Origin: Bog-756 sp963734435
GTDB taxonomy: Bacteria; Actinomycetota; Acidimicrobiia; Acidimicrobiales; RAAP-2
Length of the DNA stretch: 64,000 nucleotides
Assembly: GCA_963734435.1 (NCBI GenBank)
Contig: CAVTHA010000009.1
Location: 248,001 to 312,000 of the forward strand
Direction of reading: 5' to 3'
Numbering within the stretch: position 1 is the stretch's first letter; each line of letters opens with the position of its first letter. The notes below the pieces were generated by a model. It was not told where the DNA came from. It saw only the letters and a program-made list of their open reading frames with translations, and did not search any database. The position numbers were made by a program, and so were the translations under genes. Below, one piece after another: positions 52,133 to 61,015 of the stretch.

Positions 52133-53947
52133 CCGCCCGGCTCAACAGCTTCGAGGGGTCGGTGTCGGGATTGTCGACGAAGACACCTCCCACCGACGCC
52201 GGCACAGCCAAGGTGCGACCGTCGACGCCGTAGGGCTCCGTCAGCGTGTTGGAGATGCGGTCGGTGATGCGCAGCATCTCGTCCTCGCCGCTCTCGATGT
52301 CGCACACCACCACGAACTCGTCCCCACCGAGGCGGGCCACGGTGTCCGACGGCCTCACGATGGCCGTCAGCCTCCGAGCCACGGCGATCAGCATGTCGTC
52401 ACCGACATCGTGGCCGAAGACGTCGTTGATCTCCTTGAAGTCATCCAGGTCGAGCAGGAAGACGGCCACGCCGGGTTGGTCTCCGGCCCCGGGTGGCGGA
52501 CCGTCGGCGGCCCCGTCCGCCAGCACCGGAGCTCGCCCGGGCATCCTGTCGATCGCCTCCTGGAGACGCTCAGCCAGGAGCGTTCGGTTGGCGAGCCCGG
52601 TCAGCGGGTCGTGCAGGGCCAGCTCTGCCAGTCGCTCCTCGTTGCGCTTCTGCTCGGTCACATCGTGCATAGCCACCACCGCGCCGAGCATGAGGCCTTC
52701 GTCATCCAGGAGGGCCTGGCCATTGACGCTGACCTTGCGCCGTTCGCCGGCAGCCGACTCGAGCACGATCTCGACATCGCGGACCTGCTCGCCGGACATG
52801 GCCCGGATCAATGGATTCTCCCGCGTCCGCGATCGGCGATCCATCCGCATGGCGGAGTCCCTGGTCGGTGGGGATCTGGCCGATCGGGTCCGAGTCATCG
52901 GCGAGTCTGTGAAGCCGGCGGGCCGAGGGGTTGAAGACGGTGATCCTCCCCTCCGAGTCGCAGGCCACGATGCCCTCGTCGAGGGTGTCGAGGAGTACCT
53001 GGAGGAATTGCTCCTCCCGTCGGAGCTCGGCGGCCGCCTGGCGTGCAGCCGTCATGTCACTGAACGAGGCGACCGCCCCGGTGATCAAGCCGTCCCGGTC
53101 CACCATGGCCTGGGCGTTGGCCCGGACCCACATCGGGGACCTCCCCCGACGCCGGACCCCGACCACCACCCCGACCGAGCGCCGGCCCCCGCGCAGGCTC
53201 GCCGCTATCGGGTGGTGGCGGAAATCGATCTCCTCCCCATCGCCGTCGAGCAACTCCAACCCGAGCGAGCGCGACCCGGCCATCAGGTCCTCGAGCCGCC
53301 GGCCGAGGATCCGAACCCGAGGTGACTCGAACATCACCTCGAATGCCTCGTTGACCCGGACGATGGTGCCGGCGGCGTCGACGATCATCACGCCGTCGGT
53401 GAGGGACTCGATGATCGTCGCCTGGCGATGGTTCAGATCGCGGAGCCGCTGCTCGAGGCGCTTGCTCTCGCTCACATCCCGCAGGTTGACCACGACGCCC
53501 CCGATCGGGTCGTGCAGATGGTTGGCCGCCACGACATCGAGGTCGACTGGCCGGCCGTCGGCGCGGACCGTCCGCATCTCTAGGGAGACCGACAAACGCC
53601 GTCGGGCCACGAGGTCCTCGAACAGGGCCCGCACGTGATCGACGCTCGACGGGTCGAACAGGGCGAAGGCGTCCTGCCCCACCACGTTGCCGATGTCGTA
53701 GCCGAAAAGCCGCTCGGCCGACGCGCTCGACGAAGATGAAGCGACCCCGATCGTCGAGCACGGCCACGACGTCGAATTCGTGCTCCCCGAGGGAATGGAA
53801 CCGGGGCTCGCCGCCGGAGGTGGCGCTGTCCGCAACGTGGGCCGGTGCCGCCGGAGACTGGGCGCGGTTCAGCCGCGGTTCGTCCTCGATGACCGCCGGT
53901 CCGAACAGCTCGAACTCGGGGAGGGACCGGCTCTCGAACTTCGTCAC
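52071..53947 (-). CDS. PAS-GGDEF diguanylate cyclase, two frame breaks
   Basis: About 624 residues after repair. Several PAS domains in series: FDVVAVLDDRGRFIFV, RQATIIESLTDGVMIVDAAG, QVLLDTLDEGIVACDSEGRI and a last one before VVAMHDVTEQKRNEERLAEL. The C-terminal GGDEF domain has HDPLTGLANRTLL, LLDLDDFKEINDVFGHDVGD, the inhibitory-site RPSD five residues before the catalytic GGDEF, and SVGGVFV. No EAL domain or membrane helix. One extra base at about 53727 and one at about 52822 give the breaks. The GTG overlaps the acyltransferase stop (GTGA), so the cyclase is translated inside the PIM operon. Confidence 0.88.
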
Positions 53948-54843
53948 GCCGGGCCCTCGAGACGGTCGGCCGACCACAGCGGTTGGAACACGTGCCATTG
54001 GTCAGGAGCCCGGCGGACACACCGCTCGAAGCGGTGGGCGATCTCTTGGGTGATGCGGGAGACGTCCGAACGGAGAGAGCCCCGCCGGGTGGTGTCGATG
54101 GGCGGGTCGACGACGCCCCGGTGGTCACTCCCGGGGCCGCTGTACACCGCGCCGGTGACCAGGGCGGCGCCGGTGCGGAGCGCAAGCGTGGCCGGTCCCG
54201 CCGGCATGGTCGTCTTCTCGCCGAAGAAATCGACGTCGACCCCGGTGCCGAGGAGATCGCGGTCGCTCAGCAGCCCGACCAGACCTCCGTGTCGCAACGT
54301 GGAGACGACGGCGCTCCCCGAAGAGGCGTCCAACGGGACAATGGTCAGCCCCATGCCGGCCCGCTGCTCCACGAAGAACTCGAACAGCTCCGGCGGTTCG
54401 ATCCGCTCGGCCACCGAGGTCATCGGCAGGTCCTGCGTGGCCAAAAATGCGCCCCCATACTCCCAGCTCCCAACATGCGGCAGTGCCATGACCACGCCCT
54501 TGCCGGCCGCGATCCCCTCCACCAGATACTCCAGACCGTGGACGAAGGTCCGCTGCTCCACCTCGGCGGGCGAGGTGCTCCCGAGTCGGGCTCCTTCGAC
54601 CCAGTACCGAGCGTAGGCCCGAAACGAACGGCGTGCCCATCGGTCGAGAACCTCAGCGTCATCGGGCCCGGCGTCCAGAACGCGTCGGAGGTTGTCGGAC
54701 ACCATCCGTCGGTGCTCGTGGCGCACCCGGAACAAGACGTCGCCGACCAGGTTGGCCACGCCGTGGGCCACCGGCTCGGGAAGCGCAGCCAGACCGCGAC
54801 TCAGGTTGGTATAGGTCCGGAACACCAACTGGTCCCTCGTCAC
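53944..54843 (-). CDS. Phosphatidylinositol mannoside acyltransferase (LpxL/HtrB-like)
   Basis: 299 residues. Membrane-associated acyltransferase expected to acylate the mannose of PIM. The HxxxxE active site is visible in MALPHVGSWEYGGAF, and later ALRTGAALVTGAVY. It lies between pgsA (37 bases upstream) and pimA, the place of mycobacterial Rv2611c (PatA). GTG 54843 was chosen because it follows the pgsA stop; the open frame upstream lies within pgsA. Confidence 0.9.
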   Translation of the reverse strand: MTRDQLVFRTYTNLSRGLAALPEPVAHGVANLVGDVLFRVRHEHRRMVSDNLRRVLDAGPDDAEVLDRWARRSFRAYARYWVEGARLGSTSPAEVEQRTFVHGLEYLVEGIAAGKGVVMALPHVGSWEYGGAFLATQDLPMTSVAERIEPPELFEFFVEQRAGMGLTIVPLDASSGSAVVSTLRHGGLVGLLSDRDLLGTGVDVDFFGEKTTMPAGPATLALRTGAALVTGAVYSGPGSDHRGVVDPPIDTTRRGSLRSDVSRITQEIAHRFERCVRRAPDQWHVFQPLWSADRLEGPA

Positions 54844-54880
54844 GAGCGCTCGTCCCGGCTCGGAGCGGCCGTCGGGCGGT

Positions 54881-55657
54881 TCAGGAGTGGCGGCGGCCGG
54901 CGCGCTGGCGGATGCCCTGGCGCGCCTGCCGGGCACGCCAGGTCCTCCCCGACCGACTGGCCAGCTCACCCTGGCGGCGGGCCCGCCAGCGCGAGGGGGA
55001 CATCGCCGTGCGCCGGCCTTCGACCTGCGCTGCACGGCGCGGCCGCCGGTGCCGCCGAGGCGTGATGACCGGCTCCGGCCGCTCGGCCAGCCGCCACACC
55101 TTGGCGAAACGGCCGACCGCGGTGACCAGGGTCAGGCCCAACATGACCCACAGGACGGGGACGAGGAGTACGGAGGAGAGGAAGCCGGCCCCGAGCAGGA
55201 TCATCCGCTCGGCCCGCTCCATCAGGCCGCCCCGGGCCTCGATGCCGAGCGACTCGGCCTTGGCCCGCTGGTACGAGACCAGCGATGTGGCCCCGAGGAC
55301 GGCGAACGGCAACAACACCAGATGGCCGGGGTGGGTGGAAACGAGGTACCAGGCCACCCCGCCGAGGATCAGTGCATCCGCCACCCGGTCGGTCACCGAG
55401 TCGAAGAACGCCCCCCGGACCGAGGACGTCCCCGATGCCTTGGCCACCGGGCCGTCCAGGAGGTCGTGCAGCCCGGTGAGGAAGAGCAGGAGGATGGCCA
55501 AGTGAAGGTGGCCGGTGGCCACCGCCACCGCCGTGGCCGTGGCCGAGATGAGACCGGTGGCAGTGAGCAGGTCAGCGGTAACTCCGAGCCGCTGTAGCTG
55601 ACGACCGACCGGACCGGTGGTCCGGTCCACCGCGCCACGCCATCGCCCGTCAAACAT
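54881..55657 (-). CDS. pgsA: CDP-alcohol phosphatidyltransferase (phosphatidylinositol phosphate synthase type)
   Basis: 258 residues with about six helices. The family motif D-x2-D-G-x2-A-R-x8-G-x3-D-x3-D lies at residues 65-90 (Asp65, Asp68, Gly69, Ala72, Gly82, Asp86, Asp90), but the Arg is Lys73. The tail is strongly basic. In actinobacteria the product in this operon is phosphatidylinositol phosphate, the base of PIMs. GGAGGAATTGCC precedes the ATG and a TAGGGT box lies 27 bases upstream of it. Confidence 0.9.
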   Translation of the reverse strand: MFDGRWRGAVDRTTGPVGRQLQRLGVTADLLTATGLISATATAVAVATGHLHLAILLLFLTGLHDLLDGPVAKASGTSSVRGAFFDSVTDRVADALILGGVAWYLVSTHPGHLVLLPFAVLGATSLVSYQRAKAESLGIEARGGLMERAERMILLGAGFLSSVLLVPVLWVMLGLTLVTAVGRFAKVWRLAERPEPVITPRRHRRPRRAAQVEGRRTAMSPSRWRARRQGELASRSGRTWRARQARQGIRQRAGRRHS

Positions 55658-55684
55658 GGCAATTCCTCCAGTCGGGTCCCTTCG

Positions 55685-55690
55685 ACCCTA
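55685..55690 (-). promoter_or_regulatory. Putative -10 box of the PIM operon
   Basis: TAGGGT on the minus strand, 27 bases before the pgsA ATG. Unlike most boxes here it leaves room for a 5' leader with a Shine-Dalgarno sequence. Confidence 0.3.
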
Positions 55691-55756
55691 CCATCTGCTT
55701 GCTGGAGTTACCGCAATGGGAACGGGGCTGCAGGCGCCCGGCCGGACTGCGCTGCA

Positions 55757-56209
55757 CTACAGGGCCAGTGGCTTGATCGGGGCCATGATGAGGCCGGGCT
55801 CGGCCCGCCAGTCGACCCCGGCAACGTCGATGTAGAGCTCGATCTCGTTGCCGTCGGGATCGAGGATGTAGACGCTGTGGGTCACCGTGTGATCGCTGGT
55901 CCCGACGATGGTGACCCCCGCCTCCTGGAGCCGGGCCAGGGCCTCACGTAGCTCCTCGTCGGTGTCCCCGACCTTGAGTCCGAAGTGGTAGAGACCGGTG
56001 TGCCGGCCCTGGGGCGGCGGCGCAGCGTCGTCTCCCACCTCGATCAGCAGGAGCTCGTGGTGCGTGCGACCCGAGCTGAAGGCGGCCACCGGCGTGCCGG
56101 GCACGGCAGCGAATGCGGGCTCCCAGCCGAGCAGGTCCCGGTAGAAGGCAGCCGATCGGTCGACGTTCCTGACATACAGAACCAGGTGCCCGAGCTCTTT
56201 GATCTGCAT
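55757..56209 (-). CDS. VOC family (glyoxalase/dioxygenase-like) protein
   Basis: 150 residues with two beta-alpha-beta-beta-beta modules. Metal-ligand positions are plausible in ELGHLVLYVRNVDRS (His), TGLYHFGLKVG (His) and PDGNEIELYID (Glu), resembling CatE-like extradiol dioxygenases. Substrate unknown. AGGAGTGGGAC precedes the ATG. It sits between pgsA and the HIT gene, a place where mycobacteria have nothing comparable as I recall. Confidence 0.85.
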   Translation of the reverse strand: MQIKELGHLVLYVRNVDRSAAFYRDLLGWEPAFAAVPGTPVAAFSSGRTHHELLLIEVGDDAAPPPQGRHTGLYHFGLKVGDTDEELREALARLQEAGVTIVGTSDHTVTHSVYILDPDGNEIELYIDVAGVDWRAEPGLIMAPIKPLAL

Positions 56210-56339
56210 GTCCCACTCCTGTCCGGTCGCCCACCGCGCGAACCGACTTCCGCCGCCACATCCATCCGGCCTCGCCCTCGCCCACCCGAGCCTACCCAGG
56301 CTCGACATCCCCCTGACCGGTTGGATTCCGACCGGTGCT

Positions 56340-56880
56340 TCAGACGGGCCAGGCCCGGCGCAGACGCTCCCAGGTGACCGCCAGAGTCTCAGGCAGGACC
56401 CGGGTCCCGGCCACGGCCGTCATGAAATTGGTGTCGCCGTGCCAGCGCGGCACCGGCGTGGAGGTGCACGTGCCGCGGTATGCCGGCACCGGCCGCCCGG
56501 CCCAGGTTGGCCCCGAGGTTCATCCCGTCCGGGCCGAGGGCGATCTCCAAGGCCGACACGCTGGTCCGCAGGGCCTCCCACATTTCCGGTCCCTCGGCAT
56601 CCGAGAGCTCGACCAGGGTGCCCACGTGTCGAATGGGCAGCACCATGAGGTGGCCGCTGGCATAGGGGTAGGCGTTGAGGACGACGAAGGTCGTGGCTCC
56701 GACCCAGACGACGCCGTTGTCGGGCGACGGAGGACCGCTCGAGGCGATGCGGCAGAACACACAGTGCTCGGGGTCGTCGAGCAGGGCCGAGTCGGTCCCT
56801 CCGGCCACGGCGGGCTCTGCCGCTCCCACCGAGCTGACGTACTCGCCGCGCCACCCGGCCCACAGATGGTCGAGGCTCAC
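56340..56880 (-). CDS. HIT family hydrolase (Rv2613c-like), one frame break
   Basis: Nucleotide hydrolase of the histidine-triad superfamily; mycobacterial Rv2613c is an Ap4A phosphorylase. CVFCRIAS, VVLNAYPYASGHLMVLPIRH, and the triad HVHLHAVPRW. The unbroken frame ends at 56389 with an unrelated tail. Removing one base at about 56454 restores PRWHGDTNFMTAVAGTRVLP and a stop at 56340, for about 179 residues. The GTG overlaps the thrS stop (GTGA), as in the actinobacterial thrS-HIT pair. Confidence 0.88.
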
Positions 56881-58862
56881 CGGGGCTCAGGAGCGACACG
56901 ATCGGCGATCTCGCGCTCGAGTTGCTCCACGAACTCGACCACCGCCACCCCCCGATCGGGCCGCTGGCTGCCCCGACGGTTGACCCCGACCGTGCCGGCC
57001 CGGACGTCGTCGTCGCCCACCACCAGGATGTAGGGAACCTTCATCACCTTGGCCTTCCGGATGCGAGCCTTCAGATGTTCGTCGGCCGGCTCGACCGAGA
57101 CCCTGATCCCGACGGCGGCGAGCCGCTCGGCCACCTTGTGGGCATAGGGCTCGTGGTCGTCGCGAACGCCGAGTACGCGCACCTGCTCGGGTGCCAACCA
57201 GGTGGGCAGGGCGCCGGCATAGTGCTCGAGCAGGATGGCGAAGAACCGCTCCACCGACCCGAACAGCGCCCGGTGGATCATCACCGGCTGGTGCCGGCCG
57301 TTGTCGGCACCCACGTAGTCGAGCCCGAAGCGACCTGGCTCCTGGAAATCGAGCTGGATGGTCGACATCTGGTGGGTGCGGCCGATGGCGTCCCGGGCCT
57401 GCACCGATATCTTCGGCCCGTAGAACGCTCCACCACCTTCGTCCAGCACCATCTCGAGATCCATGCCGAGCGCCACCTGGCGGAGGGCCTCGGTCGCCGC
57501 GTCCCACTCCTCCGCCTCCCCCACCGCCTTGCCCTCCGGCCGGGTGGAGAGCTCGAGAAAGAACTCGGTCAGCCCGAAGTCTCGGAGTACCGACAGGACG
57601 AAGGACAGCGCGCTCTGGAGCTCGTGCGCCACCTGGTCGCGCGTGCAGAAGATGTGGGCGTCGTCCTGGGTCATGCCCCGGACCCGGGTCAGCCCGTGGA
57701 CGACCCCGGAGAGCTCGTACCGGTAGACGGTCCCGAACTCGAAGAGCCGCACCGGCAGCTCGCGGTAGGAGCGCTGGCGGCTCTTGAACACCAGGATGTG
57801 GAAGGGACAATTCATCGGCTTCAGGTAGTACTGCTGGCCCCCGTCGAGCTCCATGGGCGGGAACATCCCCTCGGCGAACCAGTCGAGGTGGCCCGATGTC
57901 TCGAACAGCCCCGCCTTGGAGATGTGCGGGGTGTAGACGAACTCGTAGCCGGCGGCCTCGTGGCGCTGCCGGGAGTAGTCCTCGATCAGCCGGCGCACTA
58001 TCCCCCCTTTCGGGTGGAAGACGGCCAGCCCCGACCCGATCTCCTCGGGGAACGAGAAGAGATCGAGCTCGGCGCCGATCCGCCGATGGTCTCGGCGTTC
58101 GGCCTCGGCCAGGCGGTGCAGATGATCGGCGAGGGCCCGTTCCGACTCCCACGCCGTGCCGTAGATGCGCTGCAGCTGGGGTTTGTGCTCGTCGCCGCGC
58201 CAGTACGCCCCGGCCACCCGCATCAGGGCAAAGTGGCCCAGCCGCCCGGTCGACGGCACATGGGGCCCCCGGCACAGGTCGGTGAACGTGGGCGAGTTCC
58301 AGTACGTCGAGACCTTGGCCTCGCCGTTGCCGTCGGCCGCCGCATCCACCTCGACCTGTCCGGAGCCGACGGCCTCGATGATCTCCCGCTTGAAGGGCTG
58401 GCCTTCGAAGAGCGAGAGCCCTTCCTCGATCGAGTGCTCGTGGCGGATGAAGGGCTGGTCCTCGTCGACGATCTCGCGCATGACGGCCTCGATGCGCTCG
58501 AGGTCCTCGTCGCTGAAGGTGGCCCCTCCGGGCAGCTCGAAGTCGTAGTAGAAGCCGTCCTCGATCACCGGACCGATGGCGAAATGGGCGCCGGGCCAGA
58601 GACGGAGGACGGCCTGGGCCAACACGTGCGCCGTGGAGTGACGGAGGATGGCTCGCCCGGCCTCGGAGTCGTCGGTGATCACGCTCACCTCCGCCCCGTC
58701 CGGCAGCGGGGCATCGAGATCCACCTGATCACCGTCGACATTGGCGGCCAGCGCCGCCCTGGCCAACCGGGGCCCGATGGACTCGGCGAGTTGGTGAGCC
58801 GTGGTGCCCTCGCCGAACTCCTTGGTCGAACCGTCGGGAAGTCGAACGCTGACGCCAGCCAT
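56877..58862 (-). CDS. thrS: Threonyl-tRNA synthetase
   Basis: 661 residues from ATG 58862. TGS domain at the N-terminus (VRLPDGSTKEFGEGTTAHQL), then the editing/SAD domain with HSTAHVLAQAVL and YYDFEL. The catalytic core shows YLKPMNCPFHILVF (Zn Cys), YRYELSGVVHGLTRVRGMTQ and QLDFQEPGRFGLDYV, and an anticodon domain ends the protein. An ATG at 58880 is also in frame; TACCGT lies 10 bases before it. Heads the thrS-HIT-VOC group. The 140 bases to mshC hold no gene. Confidence 0.96.
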   Translation of the reverse strand: MAGVSVRLPDGSTKEFGEGTTAHQLAESIGPRLARAALAANVDGDQVDLDAPLPDGAEVSVITDDSEAGRAILRHSTAHVLAQAVLRLWPGAHFAIGPVIEDGFYYDFELPGGATFSDEDLERIEAVMREIVDEDQPFIRHEHSIEEGLSLFEGQPFKREIIEAVGSGQVEVDAAADGNGEAKVSTYWNSPTFTDLCRGPHVPSTGRLGHFALMRVAGAYWRGDEHKPQLQRIYGTAWESERALADHLHRLAEAERRDHRRIGAELDLFSFPEEIGSGLAVFHPKGGIVRRLIEDYSRQRHEAAGYEFVYTPHISKAGLFETSGHLDWFAEGMFPPMELDGGQQYYLKPMNCPFHILVFKSRQRSYRELPVRLFEFGTVYRYELSGVVHGLTRVRGMTQDDAHIFCTRDQVAHELQSALSFVLSVLRDFGLTEFFLELSTRPEGKAVGEAEEWDAATEALRQVALGMDLEMVLDEGGGAFYGPKISVQARDAIGRTHQMSTIQLDFQEPGRFGLDYVGADNGRHQPVMIHRALFGSVERFFAILLEHYAGALPTWLAPEQVRVLGVRDDHEPYAHKVAERLAAVGIRVSVEPADEHLKARIRKAKVMKVPYILVVGDDDVRAGTVGVNRRGSQRPDRGVAVVEFVEQLEREIADRVAPEPR

Positions 58863-59002
58863 GGGTTGCCTGTTCTCCATACGTTGGGGGACGGTAGTGA
58901 ATGGTGCGAACGCCGGGGGACCACGCCGGCCGGGCGACCTGCGCCCGCCGCGGGCGCGGCCTGGGCCGACCCGGTGATCGGACACCGGGGTCGCCGGCAG
59001 AA

Positions 59003-60213
59003 TTACAGGGTAATGCCCAAAAGCTCGGCTCCCCGGGCCACCGGGCGGCCGGCGGCGGCCTCGGCATCCAAGGCGGCCAAGGCACCCGGCGCGTCCAGAT
59101 CGGCGTCCAGCAGAGAGCGAACCAAAGAGAGGCCCCGCTCCGGTTGTGCTTGGCCCTTCGGGTCGCCGGGACCCTCCTCGCCGACAGGAGCGGCCCGCCA
59201 GGCCTGGAGCCGACGGGACGCCTCGGGCATGTCCCGATCAGTCCACTCCCAGTCGGCGCGGTAGTGGTGCCCGAGCAGGGCCAGCCGGACGGCGGTCGGT
59301 TCCCATTCCTTCAGTAGATCGCCGACGAAGATGAGGTTGCCGACGGACTTGGACATCTTCCGGCCATCGAGACCGACCAGCCCGACATGCAGCCAGTGGC
59401 GTACGAATTGCTTTCCGGTGACCGATTCGGACTGGGCCGTCTCACACTCGTGATGGGGGAAGACGAGGTCACGACCACCGCCGTGCACGTCGACGGTCTC
59501 CCCCAGCTCGCGGAGGGCCAGGGCCGAGCACTCGACATGCCATCCCGGCCGTCCGGGGCCCCAACGCGACTCCCAGGCTGGCTCGTCGGCCAGCGACGGC
59601 TGCCACAGCACGAAGTCGAGGGGGTGCCGCTTGTTGGGGTCGTCCGGGTTCCCGCCCTGCTCGGCCGCCATCGAAAGCATGGTGGGCTCGTCGAAATGGC
59701 TCACCTCGCCGAACCGGGGGAACCGGGTGACATCGAAGTAGACCGCCCCCCCGGCCTGGTACGCGCGCCGGAGTCGAGCACCGACCCGATGAGCGTGAGG
59801 ATCTCGGCGATGGCCGAGGTGGCCCGGGGCTCCGACCACGCCGGGATGAGCCCGAGCGCGGCCATGTCCGCGTCGAACCGGGCGATCTCCTCGGCCGCCA
59901 GGTCGAGATAGTGGACACCGAGCTGGCGGGCCTTCCGGAGTATGTCGTCGTCCACATCGGTGACGTTGCGCACGCACCGGGTCTCGTGACCGAGGTCGCG
60001 AAGCCTGCGCTGCAGGAGATCGAAGGTCAGGTACACCTGGGCGTGGCCCAGATGGGCGGAGTCGTACGGGGTGATCCCACAGGAATAGAGCGTCACCACC
60101 GGGCCAGGGTCGAGGGGGACGACCTCTCGCCGCGCCGTGTCGTAGAGCTGCACACCGCGCCCGGTTGCCGCCGTACCCCCAGTGCCTCCACTGCTCCCAG
60201 GTCCGCCACTCAT
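59003..60213 (-). CDS. mshC: Cysteine:GlcN-Ins ligase, one frame break
   Basis: Forms Cys-GlcN-Ins in mycothiol synthesis; a CysS paralogue. The CGITPYDSAHLGHA signature is the MshC form (CysS has CGPTVY). The rest, in another frame, includes AYQAGGAVYFDVTRFPRFGE, WHVECSALALRELGETVDVH, FPHHECETAQSES and KMSKSVGNLIFV. The break is at about 59765-59771 in a GCGCGC run and needs one missing base. Repaired length is about 403. With mshD at 3708 it shows that the organism makes mycothiol. Confidence 0.92.
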
Positions 60214-60226
60214 GGTGCCCGCATCA

Positions 60227-60303
60227 CCCGGTCAGCCCTCCCCCGGTCAGCCGTCACCCCGATCAGCCCTCCCCGTCAGCCATCACCGGGGTCAGCCCTC
60301 ACC
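60227..60303. repeat. Imperfect 13-17-bp tandem repeats between npdG and mshC
   Basis: About five units built on GGTCAGCCCTC or GTCAGCCATCA. On the minus strand each reads GGCTGAC, so every unit carries a TGA. The first (minus-strand) unit contains the npdG stop codon at 60292-60294; the rest fill the gap to the mshC start. Confidence 0.7.
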
Positions 60304-60950
60304 GAGGCCGGGCAGCTCCACCGAGACGTGCACCTTGTGCCGGATGTTCACCGTAATGAGCACGGCAGTGAACGCCTCGATGGGCGCGGCCTGGGCCAGG
60401 CTGCCGGCATCGACGCCGCGCAGCCCCTCGATGCAGTCGACCAGGGCCACGGTGGCCGCCGAGGCCTCGGCATGATCGGAACAGACCAGCACGTCAGCCC
60501 GGATACGGGTGCTCAGCGTCTCCATCTCGGAAGCCGGAAGATGGTGAAACGAGGCGGAGACCAACGAGTCGGGCAGGGCAGCCTGGATCGAGGCGGCCAC
60601 CGAGCCGCGGGCGGCATGAGCGCCAGGAAGGCACGACCCTCTTTGATCAGGGCGTTGGCCATCGACACCACCACCTTCCCGGACAAGGCCCGGGCGAGCG
60701 ACGAGACGGTGGCGATGGCGCTGTCCCAGGGGGTCCCCACCACCACCAGATCGCACGATGCGGCCTGCTCGTTGGCGCGCCCGGCGATCCGGAGGTCATG
60801 TTCCGGCCACGCCTCCACCAGCGCGGCGGCGACGGCGGCGGCGCGGTCGGGGTCCCGCGAACCGATGACCGGCTCCTCACCAGCGGCGGCGAGGCGGACC
60901 GCCAGTCCCCGCCCAGCCGGCCCCGTCCCACCCAGAATCCCGATTCTCAT
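60292..60950 (-). CDS. npdG: F420-dependent NADP reductase-like protein, one frame break
   Basis: About 219 residues after repair. Rossmann N-terminus RIGILGGTGPAGRGLAVRLA with VIGSRDPDRA (NADP phosphate-binding), then DLVVVGTPWDSAIATV and KVVVSMANALIKEG. The second frame gives AASIQAALPDSLVSASFHHL and a helical dimerisation end. One missing base at about 60624 joins them. The family moves hydride between F420H2 and NADP. Upstream of mshC on the same strand, divergent from fabI. Confidence 0.85.
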
Positions 60951-61000
60951 CACCCAACCCTTGCACATGCCGCCATCCCGGCCGGATGAACGGGTGACGG

Positions 61001-61006
61001 TAACCT
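61001..61006 (+). promoter_or_regulatory. Putative -10 box of fabI
   Basis: TAACCT, 9 bases before ATG 61016, at the far end of the spacing range seen at other starts. Confidence 0.3.
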
Positions 61007-61015
61007 GACCCGGTC

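Noticed and set aside
56922..59264. A 780-codon plus-strand frame opposite thrS
   Set aside because: Antisense shadow of a conserved gene in GC-rich DNA: repetitive Gly/Asp/His/Arg composition and no family motif. The same reasoning removed large antisense frames opposite aspS/hisS (32782-35232), ppk1 (16733-17980) and relA (35663-36718).
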